A stretch of 64,000 nt of DNA, from assembly GCF_023278565.1 (NCBI RefSeq), contig NC_064681.1, forward strand, positions 3,596,001-3,660,000. Direction: 5' to 3'. Made by a program: the position numbers and the translations under genes. The notes beneath the pieces were generated by a model that was not told where the DNA came from, did no database searches, and saw nothing but the letters and a program-made list of their open reading frames with translations. This DNA comes from Colletotrichum lupini (taxonomy: Eukaryota > Ascomycota > Sordariomycetes > Glomerellales > Glomerellaceae). This document shows positions 45,966 through 58,331 of the stretch, in pieces. The first letter of the stretch is position 1. Every line of letters starts with the position of its first letter.

Positions 45966-47468
45966 AGTAGACGAAGGAGAAGTCAAGGAGGTAGAAGCGA
46001 CAGATGCTGTTGCTCTCGACAGCTTCCTAGGTTGGACTGCATGCGCGTCTTATACAGTGGCTTGGCAAATTGACCCTTCACCGATCAAGAAAGTCAAATA
46101 GATTGACAGTATCCCTACTCTAGTTTGTTTCTGATATGCGTACGCGTTTAGTCCATGGCTGGTGGGGAGGCCCTGACGATCCTCTGGGGTCTCGAATCCT
46201 AGCTCCTGGTGACGATGCTTGATTTCACAGCGACCCGATTGGCTGAAGGTGTGGTGTAGGGGGCCAACAGATGCAGACGACAGCGGGAATTTGTGATATT
46301 CGCGACGGCCCGGAATGTGGGGGGACGGGGCAAGGATGGCTGTTATGCACAACTGACTGAGAGATGTGCCAGACCCGTATTGCGCAGGTCAGGTTATTGT
46401 AGTTATTTTTGTTGAGATTGTAGGGTTGAATGCAACCTCGAGAGCAGTTTATATAGCTCATACCTCCTCCTCTGTCAAGATGTGAAGGTCCACGATCGAC
46501 ATCGATATCAGGGGGTAGATGATCCGACCACACGACCACGTAAGACTACATCAATGTCGAGCATCGTTCGCTTTTTTGTTAGCGATGTTTCGAGATAAAC
46601 ATCCACGACGCAAGATTCATAATGGCCTGAGAAGTTTTCGCATAGATCGACTGCAGCGGGAGAATACAGTGAGTACCTGACTGAGTAAGGTATGATGATC
46701 TGACGGAGCCGGTATCTGAAGCGTTCACAATTCCATGCAGAGTCATCACCCAGACGACCACCCGTATCAGCTTGCTGCTGTAAAAAAATCTAAGACGCGA
46801 TAAATTTCTTGGAAAGACATCGACATGATGAGCCTGGACATAGAGGGCGCGAAAGACGGACGCGTGTAAGCGACAATACGACCGCACTGCGCAATGACTT
46901 CGAATCCTGGCCAAGTTGCTCGCGGCACTGCATTAGCATCACAAGGCTAGCCGTTGATACTAATATACTTAATGGTACTGTTCTATAGTTTTTAAGCTGT
47001 GAGATATCACTTAAATATGCTCGAGGTTCATCAAAGATTGTGAGTTCGGATTACGTTTAGCTTAGCACACCAATAAGCAATGGTTACTACAGAGCTACAC
47101 GCCGACTATTTCTACCGTCCCCAATAATGGTATCATTGTTCATCTGAAAATCAAAGATTTGCCCCGAAGCCGTGCATCACTCATACTAACCCTTTTACTC
47201 ATATCCCGCATGCAGAGTTGATAACAATCCTGAAAGGTTGCCTTGAATCGAATGCCTGAGAACGTGGGCTCATTTACTGGTTGGGTTTCTCGGATATTTT
47301 GAACGATGGTATCAAACAGACTAAACTAGATCGCTTGAATTATGACTATAGTGACTTACCAGCCCCGGCACTAAGGCACAGTATCTCTTTGATTCGACCT
47401 TTGATATCACTCTGGGGAGTAGAAAACTAAATCTTCATTCACAGGCAGCATTACATGGTATATCCTGC
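45966..47468. other. Intergenic, 1.5 kb
   Basis: Upstream of the lactonase (-) and downstream of the PhlG-like gene (-). A CT-rich tract just before the lactonase start is typical of a fungal promoter. Short open frames (up to 111 codons) are not recognised. Confidence 0.4.
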
Positions 47469-48563
47469 TCAAAGCTTCCCGTCCATATAATCTGCGTACA
47501 AACTCGGCAGGAAAGAAGCCAAATTAGTGAACTCGGTCTGATCATGAATAAAATGCTCATAGGCAATGTTGTCTCCAGCCATGCGATGCTTGAAACCCAG
47601 CGCGCCAGCAAGGTAGTCGATCCCAACCTTCATACCCATCACTTTGTAGTGAATGCCCCCACCAAGCCAATACCGACTTCGCAGTTCGAGACCATCCTCA
47701 GTCTTGCGCCAGAGGTGCAGGAAATCCCCAATTTTGAGGTTTGAAACCAGGCCATCGCGCAATTCCGCACAAACAGCGGCCTCGTAACCCGCAGCTTTGA
47801 GCTCCTCCCACGGCAGGCCGTACTGCGCCGGGTCGACAAAGTGGATATTCACGGTCATCTTGGTTGCACCGATAAACTCCGTTACACGATGCGTGGAGCC
47901 GAGCCACTTTTGCGTGTGAGAGAGGTCAGTGCGATGTAGCCGGTCCGCGTAAGTCGATCGCGCGGCCAGGTGGTCGTACGGAAACCACAGGGCATAGCGC
48001 TCGGGCTCGACGCTGTGCCACCAGAACCACCAGCGGACCATGTCTCCTGTCGATCCAGGGAAACGAGTCCGTGACGTGACGTACGCTGTCCCGTCGGGGA
48101 GGGAACGCCACCCATTCTCGTGAGCGTGGTAGCCCGGTTCCAGCAGGCGGCGCGATTCTGTGATTGGGAGAATGCCCTCCACTGGCATTGGCTCGCGGAT
48201 ATACTGCGGAATGTCGGCGAAGAGGTAGAGATCTTTGTTGCAGTATTTCGCGTATAGCTTGCTCTTCATCCGGTTCTCATTGTAAGTGAAAGCTTTTTGT
48301 GTTTCGAGCGGATAGTACGTAAGAGGAATTTTCGCTGGGTAGCCATCTTTGTCGGGATTCTGACTTTGGTTCGTTGTCGTTGTATTTGGTGTTCGGGTGT
48401 CATTCCTACTCGGCACCGTTCCCGTCACTAATTGGCCTCTTAGTGCGGCGATCCGCGCCGCGGACCTTTGACGCAGGGATCCAGATCCAGACTCCATTAT
48501 GCTACTTTTGCACCGTCTTTTGGGCTTTGGTGTCGAGTAGAGGAGAGAAATCAAGACGGGCAA
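47469..48563 (-). CDS. DAPG hydrolase (PhlG)-like protein
   Basis: Single exon, 364 residues from the first ATG; a start at 48,498 (MESGSGSLRQ, 342 residues) is equally possible. The central and C-terminal part matches the PhlG fold: LEPGYHAHENGWRSLPDG, TRFPGSTGDMVRWWFWWHSV, YALWFPYDHLAA and the late AYEHFIHDQTEFTNLA. PhlG cleaves the acetyl C-C bond of 2,4-diacetylphloroglucinol with a zinc held by His and Glu residues. HENG and the EHFIHDQTEF segment contain candidate ligands. The N-terminal ~70 residues are polar and disordered. Fungal relatives are widespread and mostly uncharacterised, so the substrate may be another acylated phenol. Neighbours with aromatic-catabolism families fit that idea. 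Confidence 0.85.
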   Translation of the reverse strand: MPVLISLLYSTPKPKRRCKSSIMESGSGSLRQRSAARIAALRGQLVTGTVPSRNDTRTPNTTTTNQSQNPDKDGYPAKIPLTYYPLETQKAFTYNENRMKSKLYAKYCNKDLYLFADIPQYIREPMPVEGILPITESRRLLEPGYHAHENGWRSLPDGTAYVTSRTRFPGSTGDMVRWWFWWHSVEPERYALWFPYDHLAARSTYADRLHRTDLSHTQKWLGSTHRVTEFIGATKMTVNIHFVDPAQYGLPWEELKAAGYEAAVCAELRDGLVSNLKIGDFLHLWRKTEDGLELRSRYWLGGGIHYKVMGMKVGIDYLAGALGFKHRMAGDNIAYEHFIHDQTEFTNLASFLPSLYADYMDGKL

Positions 48564-49474
48564 GGCAGTACGACGTTTATGGCGTTGAGCTTATTATGAA
48601 CCGCCAGGGCCGTCGAGGCTTGTGCGGAGATCCCCCAGGTTTGACTTCCATCTGAAGTGCGCCCCTTGACCTCGGCTCTGTTCACGTGTTGCTGAAACCC
48701 CGTAATTGTACGAACGACCTACCTATCGGATTGGATTTCCCGGACTTTCACAGCCTTGTACAAGAAAGCATGCCACTCATCAATTACCTTCGGGATTCGG
48801 AGCTAGTAGAAGTAGGGAAACATTGCTCATCATCAAAGAATGTGACTTTCCTTTGTTCAGATTCTGGGGGTAGGTCCAGAACCAGTGGAGAATCTTGTTG
48901 GGAAGGCCGATGCGTTGTATAGGTTTACAAAAACTCCAGTGGTATAATTGAGCCGGACCATTCTGGACCTTTCGTAGCTTGCCTTGATGTTTGCTCTAAT
49001 TATCCTACCTGTCACCTACTTGCTTTCTTGGACGATGATCATGTGACAGTCTTATCGTATTCTATCGAGCACAGTAATGCCAAAGACTTAAGGATCTGAC
49101 GAATTTGCAACAATTCCGAGGCTTTTGATTAGTTGTTTATCCTGAATTGATGGCGCAATGAAGTAGGTGCAAAGCTCACACCGTAACCTTCATCCGTTAC
49201 TGTTGTCAAGATAACAGTTGAGGTAATGGGTGGAAGACGCCTCTGTCGTCAGCGGCTGGTGAAATTTGTGGTATCTTCCGGTGCCGCTGCCGCACTAACT
49301 AGGCGCGGAACAATCCATCCTACGTGCGGGCCATTGCTTCAGTCACATACCTAAGCATAAGAAAGTTGACAACACCATACTTCTCACACCACTCCTCAGC
49401 CATTCTCAGGAGATTCTCCAATAAACCATCATTCTGGACCTTCATTATTTTTGACCTGAGCTGCAACACAAACT
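48564..49474. other. Divergent intergenic region, PhlG-like (-) / PrpF-like (+)
   Basis: About 0.9 kb between two divergent starts, so it held both promoters. Ordinary composition; no RIP saturation. No repeat recognised. Confidence 0.4.
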
Positions 49475-49714
49475 ATGGCTGCTGCAAAACTCCTGAAAGC
49501 TCCTAATGTGTTCGCCACGTTCATCCGGGGCGGCACTAGCAAAGCCCTCTTTTTCCATGCAAAGGACCTTCCCAAATCAGGGACAGCCAGAGATAAGTTT
49601 CTCATACGTGTCATGGGATCGCCTGATCCCGGCCAAATTAACGGAATGGGCGGCGGACGCATCGTAACCTCAAAAGTTACCATCGTCTAGCCTTCGGAAA
49701 GACCTAATATAGAC

Positions 49715-49719
49715 GTTAA
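49715..49719. repeat. Copia target-site duplication, left copy
   Basis: gttaa directly before the LTR; identical to 56,814-56,818 directly after the other LTR. Confidence 0.9.
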
Positions 49720-49924
49720 TATTAGTATCCCTATTATAGGGTAGTTAGTTCGAACCGTAGTTAACGAAGAGATTAATTAAACTATATAAATATCTACGTA
49801 ATAAGTATAAAAAAGAGGTTCTAATTATAAGTTAGGCTAGCTATAATAATCGTAAATAGGGCCCCTAATTAGCCCCTACGTAGTTAGTTATATACTACGG
49901 TCGAATTAGACTTCTAATCCGATA
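49720..49924 (-). repeat. Copia LTR, RIP-mutated (3' LTR in element sense)
   Basis: 205 bp, tattagtatccc...tccgata. Its ends read TA...TA where the unmutated solo copy at 9304-9505 has TG...CA, the change expected from RIP. It lies next to the RNase H remnant, so it is the 3' LTR in the minus-strand reading of the element. Confidence 0.9.
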
Positions 49925-52900
49925 CTAACTTTTTTTTTTTTTATTAATTTAACTGCTATAGTTAGAGGTATAATTCGACCTTAGGCCCGTTTACTAAGTC
50001 GTCTCCTTTTCCCCCTTTTTTTTACTTTTTTTATATAACCTATCCCTCTATTCGTATAATAACTTTTTTACTACTTATAAGTTATTTTAATCCCTTATTT
50101 AGTATTACTTTTATAAAAACGTTTACGAAGTTATCTTTATTATTAATCTAACGGATCTCGAGTATTTCGCGCCTTTTATACAATTACTTAAGGGCTATAA
50201 TATTAATTATAAACCTCTTTTCTTTTATTATTCCTAATTTAATAAAGCATTCGTATAGCGAGTAAGAATTAGTATAAATAACTATTAAAATAAGTAAAAA
50301 GCTAATTCGATTAGTAATTTTCTTTAGCGTTATTAAAATTATATAAGAGAGGTTAACGCCGTTAATTATACTATAAACCTCCGACGTTAATATACTTCTC
50401 GTTATTTACTTACTTTTAGTTAATAAATAATAGATTATATTACTATATATAATAAATTCGCTCTCGCTTATACTCTTATTAACTAGAATAATAATATACC
50501 CTAATTACGAAATAAGGTCGTTATTATTCATAAATAACCTATTAACGAAGACGTAGAGCTTATTAATTATAAGGTTAATTAAGTAATAAACGAGACCTCG
50601 ATCGAGATTCGTTTACTACTACTTAAGCTACTTATTAAGTACCTAAACGTTTTATTTAGTTAGATTTATAGCTTATGCTACTTTAGTATAGTTAAAAATT
50701 ACCTCGGGCTAATAAATACTTATAATATATACCCCTCGCACGAGCTTAGCTTTATATTACTTCTTAATATTAATTACGTTTAGATTAACGAAGTTAATTT
50801 TCTTACCCTACCCCTTTTACTAAAAAACGACGGTTTCCCTTTTAATTATAAAAATCCCGCTATTAAATACTAGGGGGGTATTTATTATAAGGACCTCTTT
50901 TAGCTTTATTATAAAGCCCGCTTTTTAAAGCTCCTTATCCTCTTTTTTTATAAAGTTAATATTAAATAGGCTTAATATATTATTAGTCTATATTCTAACG
51001 ATCCTAAATTAGTTACCTTCGTACTCTATAATTAATAAGTACGGGTCGTACGTAGAGGTAATTATTAATAGTTAATTAATATAAAAATCGTAATAAGTAG
51101 CTTACTAATAAGTGCCTAATTCTACGAGCCTATATAGTAGCTTAAGCACTTTAATAATCGTGCTTTTTAGGTACTTATTAGCTATTTCCTTCGGTAAATA
51201 AGCTAGGATTTTCTTTATAAGCCCTATAGCCGATTAAGTATATACCTAAGTAATATTACGGCTCTAAATCTCGTATCCCTTCTTCTATAGCAATACTATT
51301 AATACTATTATTAATTATTAGCTATAGTACTATATAGTGGGCGATTATATAAGTAGCGTTGCCTTTTTAACGTTACTATACCCCTAAATTACGTATCTAG
51401 ACTTCTTATATAGCTAGGGTGTTCTTTTCTTTTTAATCTTACGAACTATTCGTAATTTAAATATGCGGAGGTTTATATATTTTTCTAGGTCGTATAAAAT
51501 AAATCGATAGACCCCTCGATTATAAAGAGTATCTATTTCGATAAGATCTAATCTTTTATACGGCTTTTTAGTAGTTATAATTACGCCTTTTTTACGTAGT
51601 TTAATTACTAGCTCGAAATCGGCTTTCTTTTTTATTATATAAAAAGTGTTAATTACTTCGTTATTAGTAATAAATTATTACGTTAGGGCTTATTATCGTA
51701 GTCTTTTATAACGTCTTATTAATAATATTAGTACCCTTTTAGTAATTTCTTTTTCTTCGTCGTTTATTAGTACTATTACGACGATTTCGTTAAGGATAAT
51801 TTCCTATACCTCTACTACAGGTTATATAGTTTCCCCTAGCTCTTCTTCTTTTTATAAGTTAGAAATTACCTTATTAAGATCTATATAATACGGTCTAACT
51901 ATTATAATTAATACTTTAAGAAGCTAGTTATAATCTCTCGTAACTATATAAAAGCGCTTATTAACGGAAATTAACTTATATAGCCTAGCCCACTATTAAG
52001 TAATTTCGCGCTATACTCGTATATCCGAATTTAGTAATATATCTAAATTATCCCTTATATCGGGCCTATTATACGTAGTAATTACCTTATTAACTTACTT
52101 TCTTATACTTACCTCGCGCAGTACTTATATTACTTTTTTAATTACTTAGGCTCGTTAGCTTATACTTAGTAATAGTAGCGAGGCTAAGGTCGTTCTTAAA
52201 TATACCCTAAATACTAATAGCGTTAATATAAGTCCGTTAGGCCCTATAATATTGTTATAATATTTAAGTACTATCTAAAAACATCCGTTATTAATAGAAT
52301 CCGGATTTTCCTCTTTAATAATTCTAAACGCCCTTTTTAATTATTAATATGCCCTTTTTACCTTTCTAATACTATAGTGCGCTTTAACGGGTACGACTTT
52401 TAGTTATATACTATAAGCTATCGTATTATCTTTAAATTCTACTAACTTAAAGCTAGTACTAGCGTCGGTTTTAATACTATTTAGCGGTCCTTAGTATATA
52501 TCGATCTAGCTTTTTTATAGGGCTACCTATACTATTTTTACTTATAAATCCTAGAGGAATTGCCCTGCTTAGAAGGATATAGCTACGTCGATTATATATA
52601 GTACTAGCCGACTATTTAAATAGAAAATATTAATAACGATTTCCTAGTTAAAGTTAAGCTTATTATATAATTTAAATTTAAATCTGCGTAGGCTCTGCGC
52701 ATTTATTTAGTATTAATAATATACTTTCGTTAACTATTCTAGCGCCCCTATTTTAATATTATTATTACCTAATTACTTTTAGAAGTTATATAGCCTCGTA
52801 ACCGACGGGTACCCAAATCTCTAATATAGTTTTCTAAACTTACTTTCCGTTAAGTAATTAATTAACTTCGTATTATTAATAAGTTTTATAAACGCATGCC

Positions 52901-55900
52901 CCTATTATCGTTTAACTATTTCGAAATACTTATTATTAAAAATTCTATTCCTCGTATTATTAAATATAATACCTAGTCGATCTATATTTTTTAGATATAA
53001 GAGAAATAGGGTATTAATAAGTAAAATATAAAAAGTTATTATTCTAAAGTATATTTCTATTTTTATTATACTTAGGGCGACGATTTCCTTATTTAGGCCG
53101 AAATTAATCCTTATAATACCCGCCGTTAACGTATTAAGCGTTATTAGCGCGATCTTTTATAGCGCTTAGAATTGCCCTTTTTTTTTAGTTAATTATTACG
53201 ATGCCCTAGTATTTAGGATAATCCTATAGAAATCGTCTAGGCCGTACTTTTTACTTATATAGAATACTTATACGAGCTTAGTATTCGAGGGATTTAGGTA
53301 GTATAAAAAGGACCCCTTTAGTTACCCCTAGATTTGCTTAGTACTATATTCCTTTTTTTTAAATATTAAAAGAAATAGCGTCTTTTCTTTAATCGTTAAG
53401 AGAATAGGCTTTAGCCCTATTAAATTCGCCCTTTTAGCTACCTCTATATCTATTATCTAAGGGACCTTTTTTTATTATTTATAAATAAAAGCCTACTTAT
53501 TAAGAGCTTTTACTACCCTCTATTTATTTAGCTTCGTATATCCTCTAAAAGCTAACGGGGTAAAAAAAGAGTAGTTAATATCGTCGATTTTATTATAATC
53601 TAATTTATTAGTATAGGGGGTAAGATTTTTTTTATTTTCTAAATCTTTTATAGGGGGTAGATATTTTAAGCCGCTATTTTAGCTACCGTTACTAAGTTCT
53701 ATACCCCCGGATCTATCCTTATATATAATAAAGAATTAGTTAAACTAACGAGGGCTAGTTTTATTATTTACTACCCTCGACTTTTTATATTATTTATACG
53801 ATTTAGTACGCTCCTCCTTAAAGTAGTTACTTAACTAATATCTATTTTTTTTATAAATATAGTATTACTTTTTTTATTACCCTACCCGTAAGTTAAATCT
53901 CTACTTATTTAACGAATCTAGGCCTCTTTACTAGCGATTACCGTATTTAGCCTCTTTTTTTTTATTATTATACGTTTAATCGACTTAATATTATTAATAA
54001 GGGCCGTCGTATACTTAGAGGTAGGTTTAGTATAGTATTCTTATTTTAATATTAAAACTAGATCTTAGCCTCGAGTAGAGCGTTTTATAGTCTTTAGGTA
54101 CTTAGTATAGTATTATTTTTATTTTTAATATATACTAAACTATAGTATAAAGATATCCGATTTTTTATTTATTTATCCCCTTATTTAGCTAGGTTTTTGC
54201 TAGCTTATTAATTCGATCGATAAGCTTTTCGAGGATCTCTATTTACGATTTACCCTCTATTATCTTAGCTATAAATATAAAAGAAATTACTTATAGCTTA
54301 AATAAGAGCTCTAGGTTCTTATTATAGGTCTTAAAGCGGCTTTAAATTACGTTAATTATATTAAAAAAGTCGTTTCGATCGAGATTACGTACTGCTTTAT
54401 AATAATAATTAGAGGTTTTACTTATAAGTACGATATTAATTACTAAATAGTACTAATATTCCCTAATTCCGACTTTTTCGTAATAATTATAAAATATTAT
54501 TAGGGTTTCTTATAAGACTTTATACTTCTCCTTAGAGTATAATTTCTCTTTTAAGAAGATCTTTTTAAGGTTTATAAATTACTTCGTATTCGCTACTAGA
54601 TTTTTAGTATTTATATACGATCCCTACGTCGCTACGTATTATTAATAACTTCGGGTCGTCTACCTCTTTTCTTATTAGCTAATCGGTACCGAATTTCGTA
54701 TTAATAGTAATAACGAGTTATAGATCGAAATAAGTAGAATTATTAATTATCGTACTTCTAGTATTATATTTTGCCCCGGTATATCTTTTTATAATAATAG
54801 ATTTCCGTTAATAATTATAGGGAGGAAATCTAGGTCGTTTACCCTTTTTTTAAATTCGTTAAAGCGATTATACGCTCTATCGACTTATACTTAGTTCTAT
54901 AATACGAATTCTTTTTTTATAATTATTATTATTAGTATTTCGTATAGCTCTTACGATTATAATTACGTTAGTAATACCCCTCGCTCGTAGAGGAATTTAT
55001 TAATTATTTTTATAATTCTTAGGCTTATGCTCGCGAATTATTCGTTTAGTTAGTAACTAAGGTCGTTTACGATTTGATAAAATAAAGGTTACTCCTATAG
55101 CCCCTTTTTTTTATAAACCTTAGTTAAATAGATTAATACTACGTTAATCTACTTACCGTTAAGCTAATTTATAATTCTATATATCTACGTCCCCTAATAG
55201 TCTAGGTTAATATTTACTTATTTATAAGGGATTAGGATTCTATTTAGGATCGGGTTTTGTCCTCTTTTTCTTTACTTTAATTTACTAAGGGTCGTACTTT
55301 AGCTTATACCTATATTAATAATTACTAATATATTTAATTTTAATAAGGATATATTTAATCTGCGCACTAGTCGTAGTAAATCCGTACTTTTACTACTTAA
55401 CGAATTTATTAAGGTTTAAGAAATTCTCGCTTCTTCTCGCTATCTCGCTATTACTCTTATTTTTATTATTTTTAATAATTATTATTACCTTTTTAAATCG
55501 CTAGCTATCGTACTTACTAAGATCCTCTTTTTTATTTAATATAAAAGGGTAGTTTTTAGTAATTCTTTTTAATAATAATAGTAGTAGACGTTTATATTAC
55601 TATAAAAAAATATAATAATTAGTTTTAAGATCTTTATTAGTTACCGATTTTTACTATCCTATATACTTCTAGCTTTTTAAGCCTCGTACTCTTTATAATT
55701 TCTAAATAGCTTCCTTAATTAATTTTTTAAAATTAGTAATTTCGCGCCGGGAGCTAGTATAAAAAAAAAGCTTTTTAGCGGCCCTCTAGAGGATTCTTTT
55801 CTTTTCCCCTTAGATCCTCGTCTTTTTAGCCTTTTTTTAAGTTAATAATAACTCTAGCGGGAGGTTATAGGACTACTTTAGGGTAACTACTTTTTTTTTA

Positions 55901-56608
55901 AATTAATATTTAAGATCCGTAATACTCTTAATTCGATATTATTAAAACCTCTAAATCCCCCTCTTTTTTTATTAAACCGTCCCCTATATTATATTCTTAA
56001 ATAATACCTAGGGGGTAATTAAGGAAGTTATAAAGAGGTCGTTTAGATCGCGGGCTTAAAGTCGTACTTATAAGATCCTCGTAATAATAGACTTTTTTAT
56101 ATACCGTAAATCTTTTAGTTTAATAACTCCTATAAGGTTACCTTCGTTACTAAGTAAAAATATTTACGTTTAGAGATCCCCTTTTTCGATTACGTAATAC
56201 TTTTTTATATTATATTATTAAGCTCGTTCGTTATACTAATTAATTAAGCGGGTAGTTATTACGTAAGTATTTCTTTTTATTAATTTAACTAATTAATTTC
56301 TAATCGCAGGCTAGTTATAAAAAAGTCGTTTAGTAAAAAAGCTACTCGGGGCAATAGTAAAAAGCTAGTTACTTAAGTAGTTCTATTAATTAACGTAATT
56401 TAATATAATAAATGTCGACCTCTCGTAAGTAGTAAAGGGCTACGATTACTTAATTCCGTGCGGTATTTAAAAATCGCTTCTTTTTTTATTTACTTTTATA
56501 AGGTTAATTAATATAAATTTCCTATCTTATACGGTATTAAGAGGTCGTTTTTTCTATATAATAAGATATTTTATTAATTTACGATAATAGAATTTAATTA
56601 CTAATTAG

Positions 56609-56813
56609 TATTAATATCCTTATTATAAAGTAGTTAGTTCGAACCGTAGTTAATAAAGAGATTAATTAAACTATATAAATATTTACGTAGTAAGTATAAA
56701 AAGGAGGTTCTAACTATAAGTTAGGCTAGCTACGATAATCGTAAATAGGGCCCCTAATTGGCCCTTGCGTAGTCGGCTATATGCCGCGGTCGAATTAGAC
56801 TTCTAATCCGATA
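56609..56813 (-). repeat. Copia LTR, RIP-mutated (5' LTR in element sense)
   Basis: 205 bp, tattaatatcc...tccgata, same length as the partner LTR. It keeps more unmutated positions than the other LTR (for example ctacgataatcg, gccgcggtcgaatt, ttggcccttgcgtagtcgg), so the two LTRs were hit unequally. Confidence 0.9.
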
Positions 56814-56818
56814 GTTAA
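56814..56818. repeat. Copia target-site duplication, right copy
   Basis: gttaa, followed directly by the resumed PrpF reading frame (ctatacatttgctc). Confidence 0.9.
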
Positions 56819-57782
56819 CTATACATTTGCTCAAGTCGGTCTCGATAAAGCAACCGTCTCATACGGTGCTAATTGTGGGAATATTTCGGCTGGTGTTGGT
56901 CCTTTCGCAATCAATGAGGGACTCTTAAGAATAGACAATTGGCAGAATCGCAAGAGAGTGGTCAAAATCTATAACACTGGGACGAGCGCAATTTTGATTG
57001 CCCATGTTCCGATTGATGCTTCAAATGGGCGAGCACTAGAGAAGGGTGACTATTCGATATCTGGATGTCCCGGGACCGGTGCTCCTATTTTAATGGACTA
57101 TTCACAGGTAGGTTTGGTCGTAGAGCCAGATTCAACTTGAACGTTGCGATGCTGAATCCAGCCGCAGACAGCAACACCTGAACGAATGCTACCCACTGGC
57201 AACCCGATAGATACACTCGAATGCACATTTGGCACAGTCGAAGCTACGTACTGCGAAGTTGGCAATGCTATCGCGTTCATCGCTGCGCAAGACCTCGGCA
57301 TTCAAGGCAACGAGACAGTGAGCGCCATTGACAGCAATTCTGAGCTCATCGCTCGCGTCCGAGAAGTTAGAGGACGGATATCTGAGAAGCTTGGCAAATG
57401 CAAAGCCTGGAATCAGGTTGATGAACAGTCCCCGATGCTTCCGATGGTTGCCTTGGTCTCAAAGCCAACGTCGGAAGAGGGACATATTCAAGCGCGCCTG
57501 TTTCTTGATAATCATTGTCACCCAAGTATGGCCGGGACAGGAGGGGTTTGTACGACTGCTGCCAGCCGGATCGAAGGTTCAGTCCTCAATCGTCTGTTGA
57601 GTCCTGCCACATTAGCCTGTGGCACTCTCAAAATCCAACATCCCGCGGGCCATCTCCCAATGTCTGTTGAAACCATAGCTGCGGGACAAGGGGAAAAGTT
57701 GCCTGCTTTCAGCGTTTTGGGTTTCGTCCGCACTGCGAGATATATCTTCCAGGGGCAACTGTTTGTTCCCAGCGATATCTAG

Positions 57783-58331
57783 GGGGCGCACCTTTTACCC
57801 TGTTCATGGCTTTGAAACAATTTCACGCCAAGTATATCATCTACTTTAAGATTTAGATGGCCGGGTGGATTCTCTTTGAGAGAATGCAAAATATGGCGAT
57901 CCTATGCAACGCTCGTGTGTCAGCACTGAATGTGAAGCATTTGAGCACTTAAGAGCTATTCAGACATACAACATATCCACAAAACCACCAGTGACGAGGA
58001 GTTCGATTCCCCAAGGTAAGTACTTATGCATGAATTAACAACACGACAAATTGACAGCTCCTTAGCAAGTAGTAAGATAGGAGTAATTTTCTTGTGACGG
58101 TATTCATTCCATCGTACCTTAACCTGCTTCGACTGCCCAAAGAAAGTAAAGTGAGGCAAAGACGCATGCTTGAGGCTGCTCAATCGCAACGGAAGCACTG
58201 ACAGCTTCATTTTGTCGGCTGCCGGCATGAACCGCACGCTGGTCAGTTGAAGCTAGGGAGGCGAAACTAATGGACCCCAGGGGCTAGCTTTCCGGAATTC
58301 CGACATTCTGCCATGGAAGTGTTTGGTGAGA
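57783..58331. other. Convergent intergenic region
   Basis: About 550 bp between the end of the PrpF fragment (+) and the end of the small basic protein (-). An isolated tRNA-like ttcgattcc near 58,011 has no cloverleaf around it. Nothing else is seen. Confidence 0.35.

Larger units (their letters stand above)
49720..56813 (-). mobile_element. Full-length Ty1/copia LTR retrotransposon, RIP-degraded
   Basis: 7,094 bp with 205-bp LTRs at both ends and a perfect 5-bp target duplication inside the PrpF-like gene. The interior is AT-rich with stops in all frames. On the minus strand a copia-type RNase H remnant is still legible at about 50,140-50,560 (TRSVLTSEVY, then NSYSLYECFIKLG). A post-integrase/spacer remnant is legible at about 51,700-52,600 (for instance INNGCF-like and NGPNGL-like steps broken by stops). 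The order 5' LTR (56,609) - integrase side - RNase H - 3' LTR (49,720) fits Ty1/copia reading leftwards. It is non-autonomous now. It belongs to the same family as the solo LTR in the NCS1 permease. Confidence 0.88.
49475..57782 (+). pseudogene. PrpF-like isomerase gene split by a copia retrotransposon
   Basis: Homologue of PrpF/GalD isomerases (2-methylaconitate or 4-oxalomesaconate isomerisation). The 5' part (49475-49719) has FIRGGTSKALFFHAKDLP and MGSPDPGQINGMGGG, diagnostic of the family. It is then cut by the element at 49,720-56,813, and coding resumes at 56,819 with YTFAQVGLDKATVSYGANCG and NISAGVGPFAIN. An intron follows at 57,108-57,167, then 57168-57782 with the second family block HPSMAGTGGVCTTAAS and the terminal ARYIFQGQLFVP. 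Counting the duplicated gttaa once, the parts add up to 383 codons with no frame change, the normal family size. There is also a TAG at 49,688-49,690, 30 bp before the LTR. The gene cannot make a full protein. Its otherwise good state argues for a recent insertion. Confidence 0.92.

Noticed and set aside
49720..56813. Protein-coding genes inside the AT-rich block
   Set aside because: All frames are broken by frequent stops; only remnants of copia domains remain.
58000..58030. tRNA-like T-loop (gttcgattcc)
   Set aside because: No matching 5-bp T stem, anticodon arm or acceptor stem around it on either strand.
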